From positions 558,001 to 622,000 of the forward strand of contig JARGSG010000018.1 in assembly GCA_030374805.1 (NCBI GenBank): 64,000 nucleotides of DNA, given 5' to 3'. The DNA is from Gracilaria gracilis. Its lineage: Eukaryota > Rhodophyta > Florideophyceae > Gracilariales > Gracilariaceae. The notes under the pieces are model-generated. The model was not told the DNA's origin. It saw only the letters and a program-made list of their open reading frames with translations, and ran no database searches. A program made the position numbers and the translations under genes. Shown piece by piece: positions 21,599 to 31,981 of the stretch (position 1 is the stretch's first letter; each line of letters starts with the position of its first letter).

Positions 21599-22808
21599 TT
21601 AAAGAAGGATCTTAGAAGAGTGACTGTATACAGACGCTATTTGGTTCAGGCCCGCAACTCGAGTTCTGTAATTGACCAAGTGAGCCGCAATGCTAAGCAA
21701 CCTGCCACGCTTGTAATGATCCGCAGGAAGCGTTCTTGTTAATCTTCGAAACGGTGCATTCAAACCTCGCACACCCCATTCAGCACTCTGACGTTCGCTT
21801 GGATATATACGTTGAAGCATAAGCTCAATGGCGACGCAGCCATCCGATATTGGCATACCCATGTGTTCATTGACTTTTCGTGCTCTCACCACCTTCCCAG
21901 TCCGCGTGTCATTCACGAACGCACTGTCACCTAATATGGCATATCCCGGAGGCGTGTTGGAATCAAGCGCTAACGACGGCCAATATAGTCTCGATTGGTA
22001 AGCTAGTTTGCTGTCGTGCCAACTACCTGGAAAGTTCAACGCTGCATGGATTATTTCACCCTTGAAATTCCACAAGAGGAGATATGTGGCCTCAACATCT
22101 TGGGACATAGCATTGTAGAACGCATTTTGTGTGTCAGGATCATCGAAATCAGGTACAGGAAGCCTAGCTCCATCACTGATACCAAACACACCGCGCAGCG
22201 CGTACGCGTGCAACGGATTTTTTTTGCAGAAGTTCAGTTGAAGCTCGCATTTCAGGCTCGGTTGGCCACTGGATTGGAAAGCATGGGTAAGATTTGTCAA
22301 GGACTACAGAATGCATAATTTCCATTCCGTAATCCAACCATTGCGACACAGAGGAGGGAGTGACACCAAATATTGGACAGAGTGCGTATTCAACATTTCC
22401 GCCTTTCAGATACTACAACACGAGGCCTAGTAGATCTTTTGTTTCTAATGGAGGGTGTCTTCCTCGGTTTGTCAGTTTTCGTCGAAATGGAGAGCCACAA
22501 TTGTGGCTTGCTCGTGCTTTGGAAAACCAAGGAATGAGATCACGCAGAAATAGTGAACGTGGGAAACTTGTTGACACAAGAAAGTCTGCATCAGTGCCGG
22601 AACGTAACAATTGCCGCCATGGAGTTGTGCCGAATCGTGGATGAAGTAAGCCTTTTCGGCTATATTTGTTGCTTTGCGCATATCTTTGCTTTTTTCTGAC
22701 AATTCGATAGTTGCGATGTTTTTGAATGAGTACAAATGCGTATAGTTGGAAAAGAAAGGCCGTGTAGAAAAAGAGGAACAATTTGCTTATGTTTGGTGGT
22801 TGAAACAT
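21599..22808 (-). pseudogene. PIF/Harbinger DDE transposase, copy 1, broken
   Basis: The DDE_Tnp_4-type catalytic region lies at 22300-21599: VFGISDGARLPVPD (first Asp), LLLWNFKGEIIHAALNFPGSWHDS, YAILGDSAFV (second Asp) and ERQSAEWGVRGLNAPFRRL (probable Glu). The N-terminal part (22808-22413) aligns with copy 2 (FGTTPWRQLLRSGTDADFL; PPLETKDLLGLVL). A TAG at its end, with sense continuing after it (CPIFGVTPSSVSQWLDYG), and a probable frameshift before 22300 break the gene. The catalytic half is an uninterrupted 233-residue frame. It mobilises the element by cutting at the TIRs. Confidence 0.8.
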
Positions 22809-22936
22809 AGAGAGTGGGTCGTTGAAATGGTGTTGGATGATGGTGGAGTGTAGGGCAAATTGTGGTCTTTAGTAAACATGTTATGAGCGGGTCAATGTAC
22901 TCGCGGGTTACATGCAACTTTGAAGAGCAACACGTT

Positions 22937-22979
22937 TAGGATTCTGGTCGGGGTCTTGCTTACCCCGACCAGAATCCTA
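22937..22979. repeat. Perfect 18-bp hairpin near the right end of copy 1
   Basis: taggattctggtcggggt and its exact reverse complement are separated by the 7-base loop cttgctt. It lies about 90 bp inside the right end of the Harbinger-like element. Confidence 0.9.
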
Positions 22980-23038
22980 TTTCCTGGCAACAAGAAAGTC
23001 TACTTGTAATCTTTCTATTCGAGCAAAGCGTACTAGTC

Positions 23039-23067
23039 TAGGAATTTAGAAATTCTTGGATGGACCC
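23039..23067 (-). repeat. Right TIR, Harbinger-like copy 1
   Basis: Reverse complement of 16002-16030 with one mismatch; followed by the target duplication att. Confidence 0.9.
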
Positions 23068-23070
23068 ATT

Positions 23071-23530
23071 GTTTGTGACCATTCAGGTTAAACCTAAGGA
23101 TTAATCACATTAAAACTTGAACTGTATTCGATAATCTGCTACCGCTCCAAGCTGATGAAGCCACTTTCCCTGGAGGTCGCGGGCAAAGCCAGAAGCGAAG
23201 GTGTTTTTTGAAAAACGTGGGCATCACTCCATAGACACACCCTTGGGGCACCAAGCACCAAAGGCAAGAGTAGAGCAGAACAGAAATCGAAAATTACTTT
23301 CTGACTCCCTGGTATTGTCTAAAAGGCACTAAATTCCCGCGAATCCTGACACACACTAGGCCAATAGAAAGCTCACGCTGAAGATAATACTATTCATAAG
23401 AACAGAAGAACCCCACATCAGAGAACAGCAGAACAGAATGACTTCGAAGCAAGAAACCCCAGTCTTGAAGCAGTTCTGGCAAGCAGACAACTCCTCACAG
23501 AGCAGGAGCAAACTAGTCACGCTCCCCGAG
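23071..23530. other. Intergenic, promoter-proximal
   Basis: No gene is seen. The right end carries the promoter of the next gene. Confidence 0.4.
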
Positions 23531-23538
23531 TATAAAAA
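23531..23538 (+). promoter_or_regulatory. TATA box
   Basis: tataaaaa lies 85 bases before the ATG at 23623, suitable spacing for a short 5' leader. Confidence 0.65.
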
Positions 23539-23622
23539 CCTCGCTTGCACCGTAACTGCGATATCAGATCGGCTTTTCGTTGACTATCTACGCAACAGCT
23601 TGCAAAAGTCTCAACACGAAGC

Positions 23623-24966
23623 ATGGACCAAACCACCAGCACCGAACGTAGCGGCTTTCGCAATATGCAAGGCTTTCATGATCTTCGTCGTGTCTTGCCG
23701 ATGTTCACCTCTCTTGTTCCCCGTGGAGCAATCATTCTCACAGTATTGGTTGCATCTGTTGTGGTCTTCTTCTCGAATCGCACCACTGTTGTTCTCAATC
23801 ATTCGAATGGGTTTCATGCATTGCCCAATCCCTCTCGATCGTTGCTAGAGAAGATTACTTCCCTCTCCTCGCCTTGGAACACTAGGGATTTGCGCCGAAT
23901 GCCAAACCCATTTCAAAATCGTTACTGGCAACTCCATGGCGCCACCAATTCTCGCTCACAGGCTTTCCCCATCCGGTCCCACACCGGATCGACATGTGGG
24001 GCTTCGGTAGAAGATTTTGTCGAGGACCAAAGAGTCGCAACTGGAGACTGTAATGGCGGAAGACTATGTAGAGCACGTATGGTCGTATCAAAACAAGGAA
24101 CCGATGCAATCATTCAAGTCGGATACAACATCTTCTATAACAAGGGGGTGATTGCTGTCAATTCACGGACCAAACAACGTGTAAAAGCAGTGACGCGAGC
24201 AGAAGCCAACAACTGGGCTAAAGCATTGTTGAAGAAGATTGGACCCAGTGTAGAAGCTGTGAACTGCGAAGTGACCGTGTCCATGATTTCTGATGCTTTG
24301 ATGCAGTCGAAGAATGATGCCGCGAGATGTCCGAGAACAGACGATCCTCTCTGTACTCAATTGAAGACCGTCAACTCCTGCAAAGTGTTTGAATACTCTT
24401 CGGAAACCGAGCAGGAGAAAGAGTGTCGTGAATTCGTGGAATCTGGAGTCTCCATATCTGATTTTGAAGACCTGGAAGTTAAATCGCCGTGTGCTGGCGT
24501 CAAGGGCGATGCAAATATCGTGTACATGACAGTTCCGCTCTGCACGACTACTTGTGCCGCAAGTGCATGTCCGCATGAAGAAAGAACTATATTCGGGAAT
24601 ATGTCTCTTAGGGGAAGCCTTCTAAAAAAACGGTATGATGGGACCGATATAACAAAAACACAGAATTCTATGGCTTCTGTTTATTTGGCCGCGTATAATA
24701 CTTTGATCGCAAACAACATTCCAAGCTGCGACAACATGCCTTACGGTGTGCTCAAAGGTGAGTTCTGGGAGGGTAAGTTCTTTGATTTTGCGGTTGAATA
24801 TTTGGTTGCCTATAGGACAGCCCATGAAGAATTTCCATATATTATTCCCAAACATTTGCAAGATATCGCCGGTGAGAATTACGGGGGTTTCATTTACGAC
24901 TTAAGGTACGAACTCCTTGAGCTTCCTGCGGATCACATTGAGTCGCAGTGCAGCCTTGTAGGATAG
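23623..24966 (+). CDS. Type II membrane protein, unknown family
   Basis: A 447-residue intact ORF with a clear ATG and a TATA box 85 bp upstream. A single hydrophobic segment at about residues 35-54 (AIILTVLVASVVVFF), preceded by a short polar N-terminus, suggests a signal anchor with the remainder in the lumen or outside the cell. The ectodomain has many cysteines (for example CGASVEDF, DCNGGRLC, CTTTCAASACP) and some N-glycosylation sequons, consistent with a secretory-pathway fold. I do not recognise the family and see no catalytic signature. Codon use and moderate GC match the neighbouring intact genes. Confidence 0.75.
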   Translation: MDQTTSTERSGFRNMQGFHDLRRVLPMFTSLVPRGAIILTVLVASVVVFFSNRTTVVLNHSNGFHALPNPSRSLLEKITSLSSPWNTRDLRRMPNPFQNRYWQLHGATNSRSQAFPIRSHTGSTCGASVEDFVEDQRVATGDCNGGRLCRARMVVSKQGTDAIIQVGYNIFYNKGVIAVNSRTKQRVKAVTRAEANNWAKALLKKIGPSVEAVNCEVTVSMISDALMQSKNDAARCPRTDDPLCTQLKTVNSCKVFEYSSETEQEKECREFVESGVSISDFEDLEVKSPCAGVKGDANIVYMTVPLCTTTCAASACPHEERTIFGNMSLRGSLLKKRYDGTDITKTQNSMASVYLAAYNTLIANNIPSCDNMPYGVLKGEFWEGKFFDFAVEYLVAYRTAHEEFPYIIPKHLQDIAGENYGGFIYDLRYELLELPADHIESQCSLVG

Positions 24967-26604
24967 ACTATTCTTCTACTTCTTTTTAACGGTCGGGCGC
25001 CCCGGGTGCGGAGCCTAGAGGAAAGTCATGTTAAAGATAGCCTTTTCTGATAGGGATGTCGTAGGTACTATAGACTCATAACCCAGTAGAAGCGATGGCC
25101 AGATTTCATCCGTCTGAACGACACCAGAGGCTTATCGCAGGCACTGTGTATGCTGGGCGCTCATTACTAAACGCGGTTACCCTATCCCACAGTTCTCCCA
25201 CGGACGCTCTAACATCGTAAGCCATTGTCGTTGCTACAACGTTATCCTGCTCGTTTGCATATCTAGCAATCTTAGAACGTTGCAACGGTACCGTTGGTTC
25301 GTACAGGCCTTCTTTAAGAGAGAGAACTATCTCTAGATGGAACTACTGCCGCCTCGAAATCAGGGGCGGCTGACCATTACAAAGAAGAAGAAGGCTCCTA
25401 CAGAACGGCCATACTCCATCTACTCAGCAATGACTGGGACGCAAATCGTTGAAAGGGAGCTTTGTATCGAATTTGATATGAAATACACTGTCCTATTGAT
25501 CGCTGGGCAAGTGTGCTGCCCCTGGCGTATCTTCTGATATAATAAAAGGACTCTGGGACAGAATGTAGCAAAGAAGGCAAGCTCTTCAGCTGATTGAGTG
25601 CCGAAGATGGACGACTTTGGCAGCCAGCAACCGCAACAGTGTGGAAGAGTAAATACACAACACCTTCGTAGAACGAAGAATATATTCTCTCTCACTGGAG
25701 ACGCAGTTCGACACGACAATCATGAAGAAATTGCAAGAATAGGAGCATAGATCGTCCAGATACATGGACACGTTTACACAGGTGAAACAAGGGCATACTT
25801 GGTTACGTGTCTATCTATTCATCTATATGCTATTTGCTTCATAGCTGGCAACGTGTCTTTTCTGGCCACTTGTGTCGATTTAGATGTCCGTCAAAGTCAC
25901 AGATTGACGTCACAATGCGCACAACATGATACAGCATCTTCTTCGATTCTTGGAAGCCTTTGGCGTCGAACCCTGAAATGAGTTAGCATTTCGAACGATG
26001 GAACCAGTAAGTGCAGCTCATGGGCCATTGAAAAGAAAAACTCATTGCTCCAACCTTCGAGACCCTAGCTTTGCTCTTCGAACACGAGGCTCCCAGCAAA
26101 AGTAGCCAAAGGCCAATATCCTGCGCTCTCCGGTGGAAACCGTGTGCGCGTGTCCACCACTTGAAAGGCTTTCAAAAATGTTTTTAAGTGTTTCTATTTT
26201 TTAAAAACTGTATCAAGGATCGCTACTGGATAGTTCTGCACATGAGTCTGGTGTAATGCAGCGGCTTACAGCGAACAATTCTGCTGAAATATTTTGCAGA
26301 GTTGAATCACTAATTTTGTTTGTTTCGTAACTTCATCTGAAAGCTGCGATCAAAGCTTCGCAGCGTGGACGCTCCGAACAAAGACATGCCTTGGTTCTGT
26401 CAGAAATAAAAACGTCAAGCTGTATGGAAACTATTCGAGCCAGGTTCGAACACCTTGGAATTCCAGCGATACGGTGAAGGACTAGTGCGCGGTTTGTCTC
26501 AACTTTGCTCAAGACTACACTTCAATTAATACTCCATCTTAATCTCTATCAATGCAGATAAAATCGGTCCCTCGATTACAGCATGTTGCTCAATCGAACG
26601 CCAA
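24967..26604. other. Intergenic, no gene seen
   Basis: About 1.6 kb with only short motif-less ORFs on both strands. Confidence 0.45.
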
Positions 26605-27673
26605 CTAATGATCACAGAATGTGTATGGTTCGGGAGACTGACCAAGAATATATTCTCCATGATCGTCTTCTCCTTCACATCCGACAGGGAGTCCAAACAT
26701 CTCCTCCGTTGTTACACTAGGCTCATCTGTCCCCTCCAGAAATAACGGATCACTACAGTGAGCTTCGTAAGAGTTGTACTCTTCTGAGGGGCATGATCCG
26801 CACGAATCAGTCTCTGAAAGGTATACCAGTCCGTATGGACACTCGAAGCACGTCGTCGACCCAACTCTAGCAAATGTTCCAGGCATGCAGCGTCTGCAAG
26901 CGCGCTCATTTCCGTAAACAGTAAACCGGTTGTAACCGCAGTCGGTACAAGATAGATCACGCTCATTGTAGAACTGGCCCGGTGAACATTTTCCACAAGT
27001 CCCCGATCTTTCTATGAACACTTCTCCAGTCGGACATTCTACGCACTCTGCCGAACCCTTACCAGCAAAGGAGTTTCCGCCACAGCTATAACATGCCTGT
27101 AAAATGTTCGGAGAGTCTGTATATGTTTTACCTTGACATTCAGAGCACTCAAGATTCGAACCGTCGTAATATGTTCCAGGGTGGACATGTGCTGCAGGAA
27201 CCATTTCTCATGAGCGCCTGACCCTCAGAACACGAAATACATTCGGAAGCTTCATTTCTGGAGAACGCATTTTTCGGACAGGGCAAACAGTGGCCCAGCC
27301 CCGCTTCTGCCTTGAAGAATCCACTCCTGCATGAACAACAACTTCCGTAGTCTCCTACATACTTTCCAGCGGGACAGGTTCCACACTCATTTGTCTCCAA
27401 CAAGACTTGCCCTTCTGGGCATGAGACGCATCGAGTCGCACCATGGACAGAGTCTGTGTTGGGAGGGCATGGTAAGCATTCAGCTTGACCGGCTTCTGGC
27501 TGAAAAGTACCACCCAAGCACGGTATACAAATTCCATCGCCAGTATCATACCATCCTGGAGCACATATTTCGCAGGATTCGTGGTATCCCCAACCATATC
27601 CAAGTTCGCATGGGAAGCTTGCGATTGCGCAACAGAATAGCGCACAAGTAAAAGATATCAGAGAAATGGGCAT
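26605..27673 (-). pseudogene. Secreted GCC2/GCC3 (ephrin-receptor-like) repeat protein, one-base frameshift
   Basis: It starts at ATG 27673 with a signal peptide (MPISLISFTCALFCCAIAS). Cysteine-rich repeats of the GCC2/GCC3 type follow, each about 45-50 residues with cores such as CxPCPPNTDSVHGATRCVSCPEGQ and GTCPAGKY. At about 27179-27181 a run of three G (CCC on the coding strand) shifts the frame: the first half ends after CPPWNILRRFES and the second half resumes as PGTYYDGSNLECSEC in an overlapping frame to 26605. One base fewer would restore a single protein closely parallel to the paralogue at 28594-29781. A sequencing error in the homopolymer is as likely as real loss. The C-terminus is acidic. 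Probably an extracellular or cell-surface adhesion-type protein. Confidence 0.75.
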
Positions 27674-28593
27674 ATCGAGTTCAAATCGTTAGCCGCTTTG
27701 TGATATGCGGGCTGTTGAGCTTTGGAAAGAAGGATGGAAAGAGTTGACTGCGCTTCACTCACGCTGCTTATATGTGCTTTTAGGTACTACTAAGAGGAGG
27801 AAGGGTGGGCCTTCTGAAGCTGAAGCTGTAGCCCATACCATTGAAAGGGAGGACCGCACAAAAGAATTTGATCAGTTGTCAGGGGTTTTTCTCAGCTTTT
27901 CAAGTGGACTCGTAATTGTTGGTTGTATAGCTTCTTGTTGAAAGGATCTGGTGAGCTATCATGGCACGAAGGATGTACTGCCAATTGTCTTTTTTTTTGC
28001 TTGGTTTGTGCTGGTATAGAGCTGGCTGGTTAGCCATAGTCTTGTTCTTTCAACGACTCTCTCGTACTACGGTTTCAGATAGAAAAGCTCTATGCCGGTT
28101 TTGGGTGTGGCCTTGAGCGGCTATGTACGAAATTGCTGGCGAAGAGGGCCACTGTGTCGATCAAAAGCTGATGCAAGATGTGATCGTCCCGCACTTGATC
28201 AGTCGTCTGCAGAGACGTTTATCAGAAGCTTCTTCATTAGACCAAGAAAAATCTACGTGTACTTACAAACAATTTGGCTTTGAAATCCGAGAAAAATGTT
28301 TTCCATCCAGTATTAACCAATTTTGCTCAATTGGAAGGGCCCTCTTGCTCTACGTGAAGTTGTGACTCATGGATGGTTCGAAAGTGAGCATTCGTTGGCG
28401 CTCTTGGCTTGCGCGCACTCGAAATATTTCCAAATAGATGTTTCTCAACTCTGGTGGAGAAAAAAGTTTGATACAAGTCAGTAGCCTACTCGCTCTGACG
28501 TCTTTCACATATGTGCACACTATTCTGTAACAGCCGGCAAACCCATACGAACGGCAGTGATGCTCTTTTTCAATCATTGGTTTAATGCTGCAG
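27674..28593. other. Intergenic between the two GCC2/GCC3 genes
   Basis: No gene is seen; it contains the promoter of the left paralogue. Confidence 0.45.
27767..27772 (-). promoter_or_regulatory. TATA-like box, minus strand
   Basis: cacatataagc on the minus strand lies about 95 bases before the ATG at 27673. The paralogue has a TATA box in a similar position. Confidence 0.5.
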
Positions 28594-29781
28594 TCAAAGT
28601 AAAATTATCTCTGCCGATGGCTCAGGAGTCCCCATCTCTATATCCATAAATTCCCCATATTCAATCCCAAGGCCGAGCTCTGGTTTCGGCGATTCTAGAT
28701 CTAGAATTTCTTCATAATCAGTCTCGAGGTCAAGCCCTGGTATCGGAGAAGAAGAAATGAGGACTTCTTCAACTGGGTCTGGGGACGGAGAAATGATCAA
28801 TTCCTCGACTGGCTCCGGGGACGGCATTCCGTTCGGGTCCCCATCACAGCGAGCTCCATGAGAAATGTATTGTGTTCCTTCAGGACATTCGCCACATTGG
28901 TCTGTTTGAACCAGATAAACCTGTCCTGCTGGGCAAAGGAAGCAAGTAGATGATCTAGGTCTTGCAAAACTACCGGGCAGACATATCCGACAGGTTCGGC
29001 GGTTTGAGCCATGACTGAACGAATTCAACGAACAGTCGTGACAAGAAAGATCACTCTCGTGATAATGTTGCCCTATATCACAATGCCCACATTCACCTGA
29101 GTCTTTGATAAACACCTCCCCGTCTGGGCATTCAAAGCATTGGGAGGCAGCTGCCGGCGAAAAGGAGTTGCCACCGCACTTGTAGCATTTTGGAAGCACA
29201 TTCTCTGTCTCAGTGTACTCACCAGAAAGGCAATCATAACAGTCGTTGTCGAATTCGTCGTAGTGCTGTCCAGCCGGGCATGTTCCACACGTTCCATCCT
29301 TCATCAACGCCTGTCCCTCCGGACAAGCAATGCATTCGGTAGCGGAGTACACAGAATTGGTGTTGGGAGGACAAGGGAGGCACGGACGCAAGCCCTCTTC
29401 AGCTTTAAAGAATCCCGGGCTGCAATAGGTACAGCGTTGAACACCAGTATCGAAGTATTCCCCGGCAGGACACAGCCCACAGCGCGCAGAAGATTCTACA
29501 TACACTTCGCCTTCAGGGCAAGATACACAAGATTCAAACCCATGTCCGGAGTATGTACCGGAAGGGCAACGATTGCATTCCGTGTGGCCGGATTCGGGCT
29601 GATAAGTTCCCGAGCGACATATTTGACAAAACCCTATACCATTGTCGTAGAAACCCGGTTTGCAGATTTCGCAAAGACCATAGTCATTCCAAGTGGTTCC
29701 CCATCCTGGGTCACAAGGTGCACTTCCCAGCACAGAGTGAAAGAGAAGGGAACATAACGCAAGTTTGAAAAAGAACGACAT
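28594..29781 (-). CDS. Secreted GCC2/GCC3 (ephrin-receptor-like) repeat protein
   Basis: A 395-residue intact protein. ATG at 29781 is chosen because it gives a clean signal peptide (MSFFFKLALCSLLFHSVLGS); the longer frame begins only with TTG. About seven cysteine-rich repeats follow (residues about 20-320) with cores like GTYQPESGHTECNRCPSGTY and CIACPEGQALMKDGTCGTCPAG. This is the GCC2/GCC3 pattern seen in ephrin-receptor-like and other extracellular proteins. The last about 75 residues are acidic and Pro/Ser-rich with duplicated SPEPVEE / SPDPVEE units. No membrane segment or GPI-type tail is obvious. It is a tandem paralogue of 26605-27673. Likely extracellular; the partner is unknown. 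Confidence 0.85.
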   Translation of the reverse strand: MSFFFKLALCSLLFHSVLGSAPCDPGWGTTWNDYGLCEICKPGFYDNGIGFCQICRSGTYQPESGHTECNRCPSGTYSGHGFESCVSCPEGEVYVESSARCGLCPAGEYFDTGVQRCTYCSPGFFKAEEGLRPCLPCPPNTNSVYSATECIACPEGQALMKDGTCGTCPAGQHYDEFDNDCYDCLSGEYTETENVLPKCYKCGGNSFSPAAASQCFECPDGEVFIKDSGECGHCDIGQHYHESDLSCHDCSLNSFSHGSNRRTCRICLPGSFARPRSSTCFLCPAGQVYLVQTDQCGECPEGTQYISHGARCDGDPNGMPSPEPVEELIISPSPDPVEEVLISSSPIPGLDLETDYEEILDLESPKPELGLGIEYGEFMDIEMGTPEPSAEIILL

Positions 29782-29847
29782 GTTATAGTTAGATATGTGC
29801 AAAACAGATATGGAGTTTATCGTTGTGGGAAGTGCTCTTTATCCCCC

Positions 29848-29854
29848 TTTTATA
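29848..29854 (-). promoter_or_regulatory. TATA box, minus strand
   Basis: tataaaa on the minus strand lies about 67 bases before the ATG at 29781. Confidence 0.65.
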
Positions 29855-29859
29855 CGAAG

Positions 29860-30480
29860 GGGCAGGCGAGGCAGTTTGCGACGAGACAGAACTTGTTGTT
29901 CACCGCTCATGGCAGTGATTCAACAAACGAGTCGAAGCAGTGCATAGTTCAACAAAGCATTTCGAGGCGGATTCGCCACATTAACGCAATTGTTTGCACT
30001 CTTCTCGTGAGTATACGTTGTCCATTTCAAGTTTGTCGTGTTCAGACGCAAAGACGCAATTGAAAACTGCAACGCGTGGTTTTAAACGACTTCACGCACC
30101 CTTTATGGTTCTAGCCCTGCTGTTGCCAGACAAGTCTTCACAGGACCCAGCATCTGCGCCCCTTCTTCCAAGCTTTGGCTCGAAACGCAATTGATTTGAG
30201 AGCCAATTGGAACAAAGTCGAATTTATTTATTTTTAAAAGACAACCTCACTTTCGCGTGCTCGGTCGCGTTACGAAAGCTTGCTTTGCAATGGTAAGCGT
30301 TGCCCTTTTTCTTTTCGGTTGGGGAGGATTCGCCGTCGCATCATCGCTAGCACCGCTTCCGACTCGCTGTCGCTTAATCACACGTCTGTGATCTTATGGT
30401 ATCTTTGAATGAGATGTGCAGACGGGGCTCTTCAAATGAAAACGCCTTGGAAGTGGTAGCGGGAATGACCCCTTTGGGAA
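29860..30480. other. Intergenic, no gene seen
   Basis: Short ORFs only, without motifs. Confidence 0.4.
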
Positions 30481-30835
30481 TGCGACTGGGAAACAAAAGA
30501 TTTTATGACGTGTGTTATGCACCTTTTTCTTTCTGGCTTCTTCCATTTGCTTCTTGATCGTACGTCAGATATTATTTGAAGGCTGTTCACGAACTTTTCA
30601 TCTCATATTGCACGTAGTCAAAACCTAGTGGTTTTGACACTCGTTGGTAGTTCCCGGACCCAAATCCACTGCAAGAGGGATTACAAGCGATTCAAGTACA
30701 AAATCGAAGAAACTGTCGCAACAGAACCACCGCTTGTATTCAGTCAACTGACAGTTGACACATAATATAATAATGTTACGAAGGTATCTCTGGAGCAATT
30801 AGGGATCCTAAAATTGGAGCTTTTCTGTTGCATCG
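30481..30835. repeat. Diverged dispersed repeat, left part, split by element 2
   Basis: It resembles 47870-48215, most clearly in aagtacaaaatygaagaaact and accaccgyttgtatt. The matching right part resumes after the retrotransposon (38288-38440), so element 2 inserted into this repeat. Confidence 0.55.
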
Positions 30836-31229
30836 TGTAGCATATGGAGTTTTGGAAGGGGCTTAAAAGCATTGGTTTTGCCCCTTCCACGCGCATATGC
30901 TCAGCTGGTACGGTCACTGAGTTATCAGTGCTGTATAGGAATATAAAGTAGGAATAGAGCCTTTATTGGTAGTGTTCTTTTTAGTACTACAATCATCTAT
31001 TTGCTAGACTATATAAACCGTCTCGGACTCCTGTTCCCAGAAGTCCGGGCAACTCTCCTCGGACCAACTCCGTCCACAACAGTTCTAGGCCTTCAGCAAG
31101 TCCGTCCAGCGCGAGCGCGGTCAGACCAGTGTGTAGGATAAAGTACTTTATTCAATATATATTTAAGAAAAAGCTATACACAATACAAAAGTAAGTTATG
31201 TACACACCTACTGCGCACCGATAATTACA
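30836..31229 (+). repeat. 5' LTR of element 2
   Basis: Begins TGTAGCATATGG and ends ATAATTACA. TATA box tatataaa is at 31010-31017. A strong donor-like gtaagt lies near its 3' end (about 31191). Preceded by the target duplication catcg. Confidence 0.95.
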
Positions 31230-31230
31230 A

Positions 31231-31247
31231 TTGGTAGCATCGCTCCA
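31231..31247 (+). other. Probable tRNA primer-binding site
   Basis: ttggtagcatcgctcc lies one or two bases after the LTR end. The TGGTAGC start would pair with a tRNA 3' end GCTACCA. The tRNA is not identified. Confidence 0.55.
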
Positions 31248-31300
31248 AGATTCTGACAATATACTTTCTTCTCTATCGTACTAGACTACTGAAATATATA

Positions 31301-31981
31301 GTGAATAAAACTTCAAAGAAACGAAACTACAACGAAACTAAAGACAAAAATTCTAAGATACAAAATACAGAAGACACTACGAAAATTATAATTAAAAATG
31401 AAAACTGCATAAGAACTATACCTCGTCATGAACTACCCCCTTCTCGAGTCAACTCTATATTAGATGTCGAAGCAGTCGAGAACAATAACACTGAAGAAAA
31501 TATTATACAAAAAATTACAGAAATTGATAACGAAATACAGCTCGCCGACTTGGAAAACGATAAATTTAATCCCTTCTTAGAAACCGAAGAAATTGAAGAA
31601 GTCAATAATCTACACAATAATTCAAAGTACAAAAAGCATAAAGTTGATAATGAAAATCTAAAGTGTTCATATTGCAAACAAAGAAAAGGATTACATACGT
31701 GGGAAGAACACAACAAAAGTCACACCCATTATAAGGCCTTATCAAAGGCATATAATTTCGAAATATACTGCGAGTTCTGCCGCATTAAGTACGAAACTAC
31801 CTTTGAATATATGATACACCTCCAAACGCAGGTTCATAAAGAGAAATTATATCAAGTGGGAAATGCGTACAAGTTTGCAGCTAAACACAAATTTGTACCG
31901 AAACTTACAAAAGCTGAGTATTCAGTACCGGACAATAACAAAGTCCGAGAATTTATTAAAGATTTGAAAAAATCTTCCTAA
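31301..31981 (+). CDS. Two-zinc-finger accessory ORF before gag
   Basis: An open frame of about 226 codons between the LTR and gag. Residues about 140-205 hold two C2H2 fingers: CSYC followed by 11 residues and HNKSH, then CEFC followed by 12 residues and HLQTQVH. The second has the C-x2-C-x12-H-x5-H spacing of U1/JAZ-type fingers, which often bind double-stranded RNA or RNA hybrids. The N-terminal half is acidic and Asn/Lys-rich; the C-terminus is basic. No ATG exists between the upstream stop near 31235 and the fingers; the first codon offered is GTG. Translation may use a non-AUG start, or an AUG joined by splicing. The AT-rich coding bias matches gag and pol, so it belongs to the element. 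I know of no standard gypsy gene like it. Confidence 0.65.
   Translation: MNKTSKKRNYNETKDKNSKIQNTEDTTKIIIKNENCIRTIPRHELPPSRVNSILDVEAVENNNTEENIIQKITEIDNEIQLADLENDKFNPFLETEEIEEVNNLHNNSKYKKHKVDNENLKCSYCKQRKGLHTWEEHNKSHTHYKALSKAYNFEIYCEFCRIKYETTFEYMIHLQTQVHKEKLYQVGNAYKFAAKHKFVPKLTKAEYSVPDNNKVREFIKDLKKSS

Larger units (their letters stand above)
16002..23067. mobile_element. PIF/Harbinger-like DNA transposon, copy 1, with GC-rich insert
   Basis: Terminal inverted repeats of 29 bp with one mismatch lie at 16002-16030 and 23039-23067 (outer end gggtccatccaagaattt). They are flanked by the 3-bp target duplication att (15999-16001 and 23068-23070). Inside are a Myb/SANT-like DUF6818-type gene (plus, 16120-17121) and a DDE transposase (minus, 21599-22808), convergent as in copy 2. 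A 3-bp duplication, ends starting GGG, and a DDE plus Myb-like gene pair are the marks of PIF/Harbinger. Between the two genes sits about 4.4 kb of GC-rich DNA with host-gene fragments that copy 2 lacks. Confidence 0.85.
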
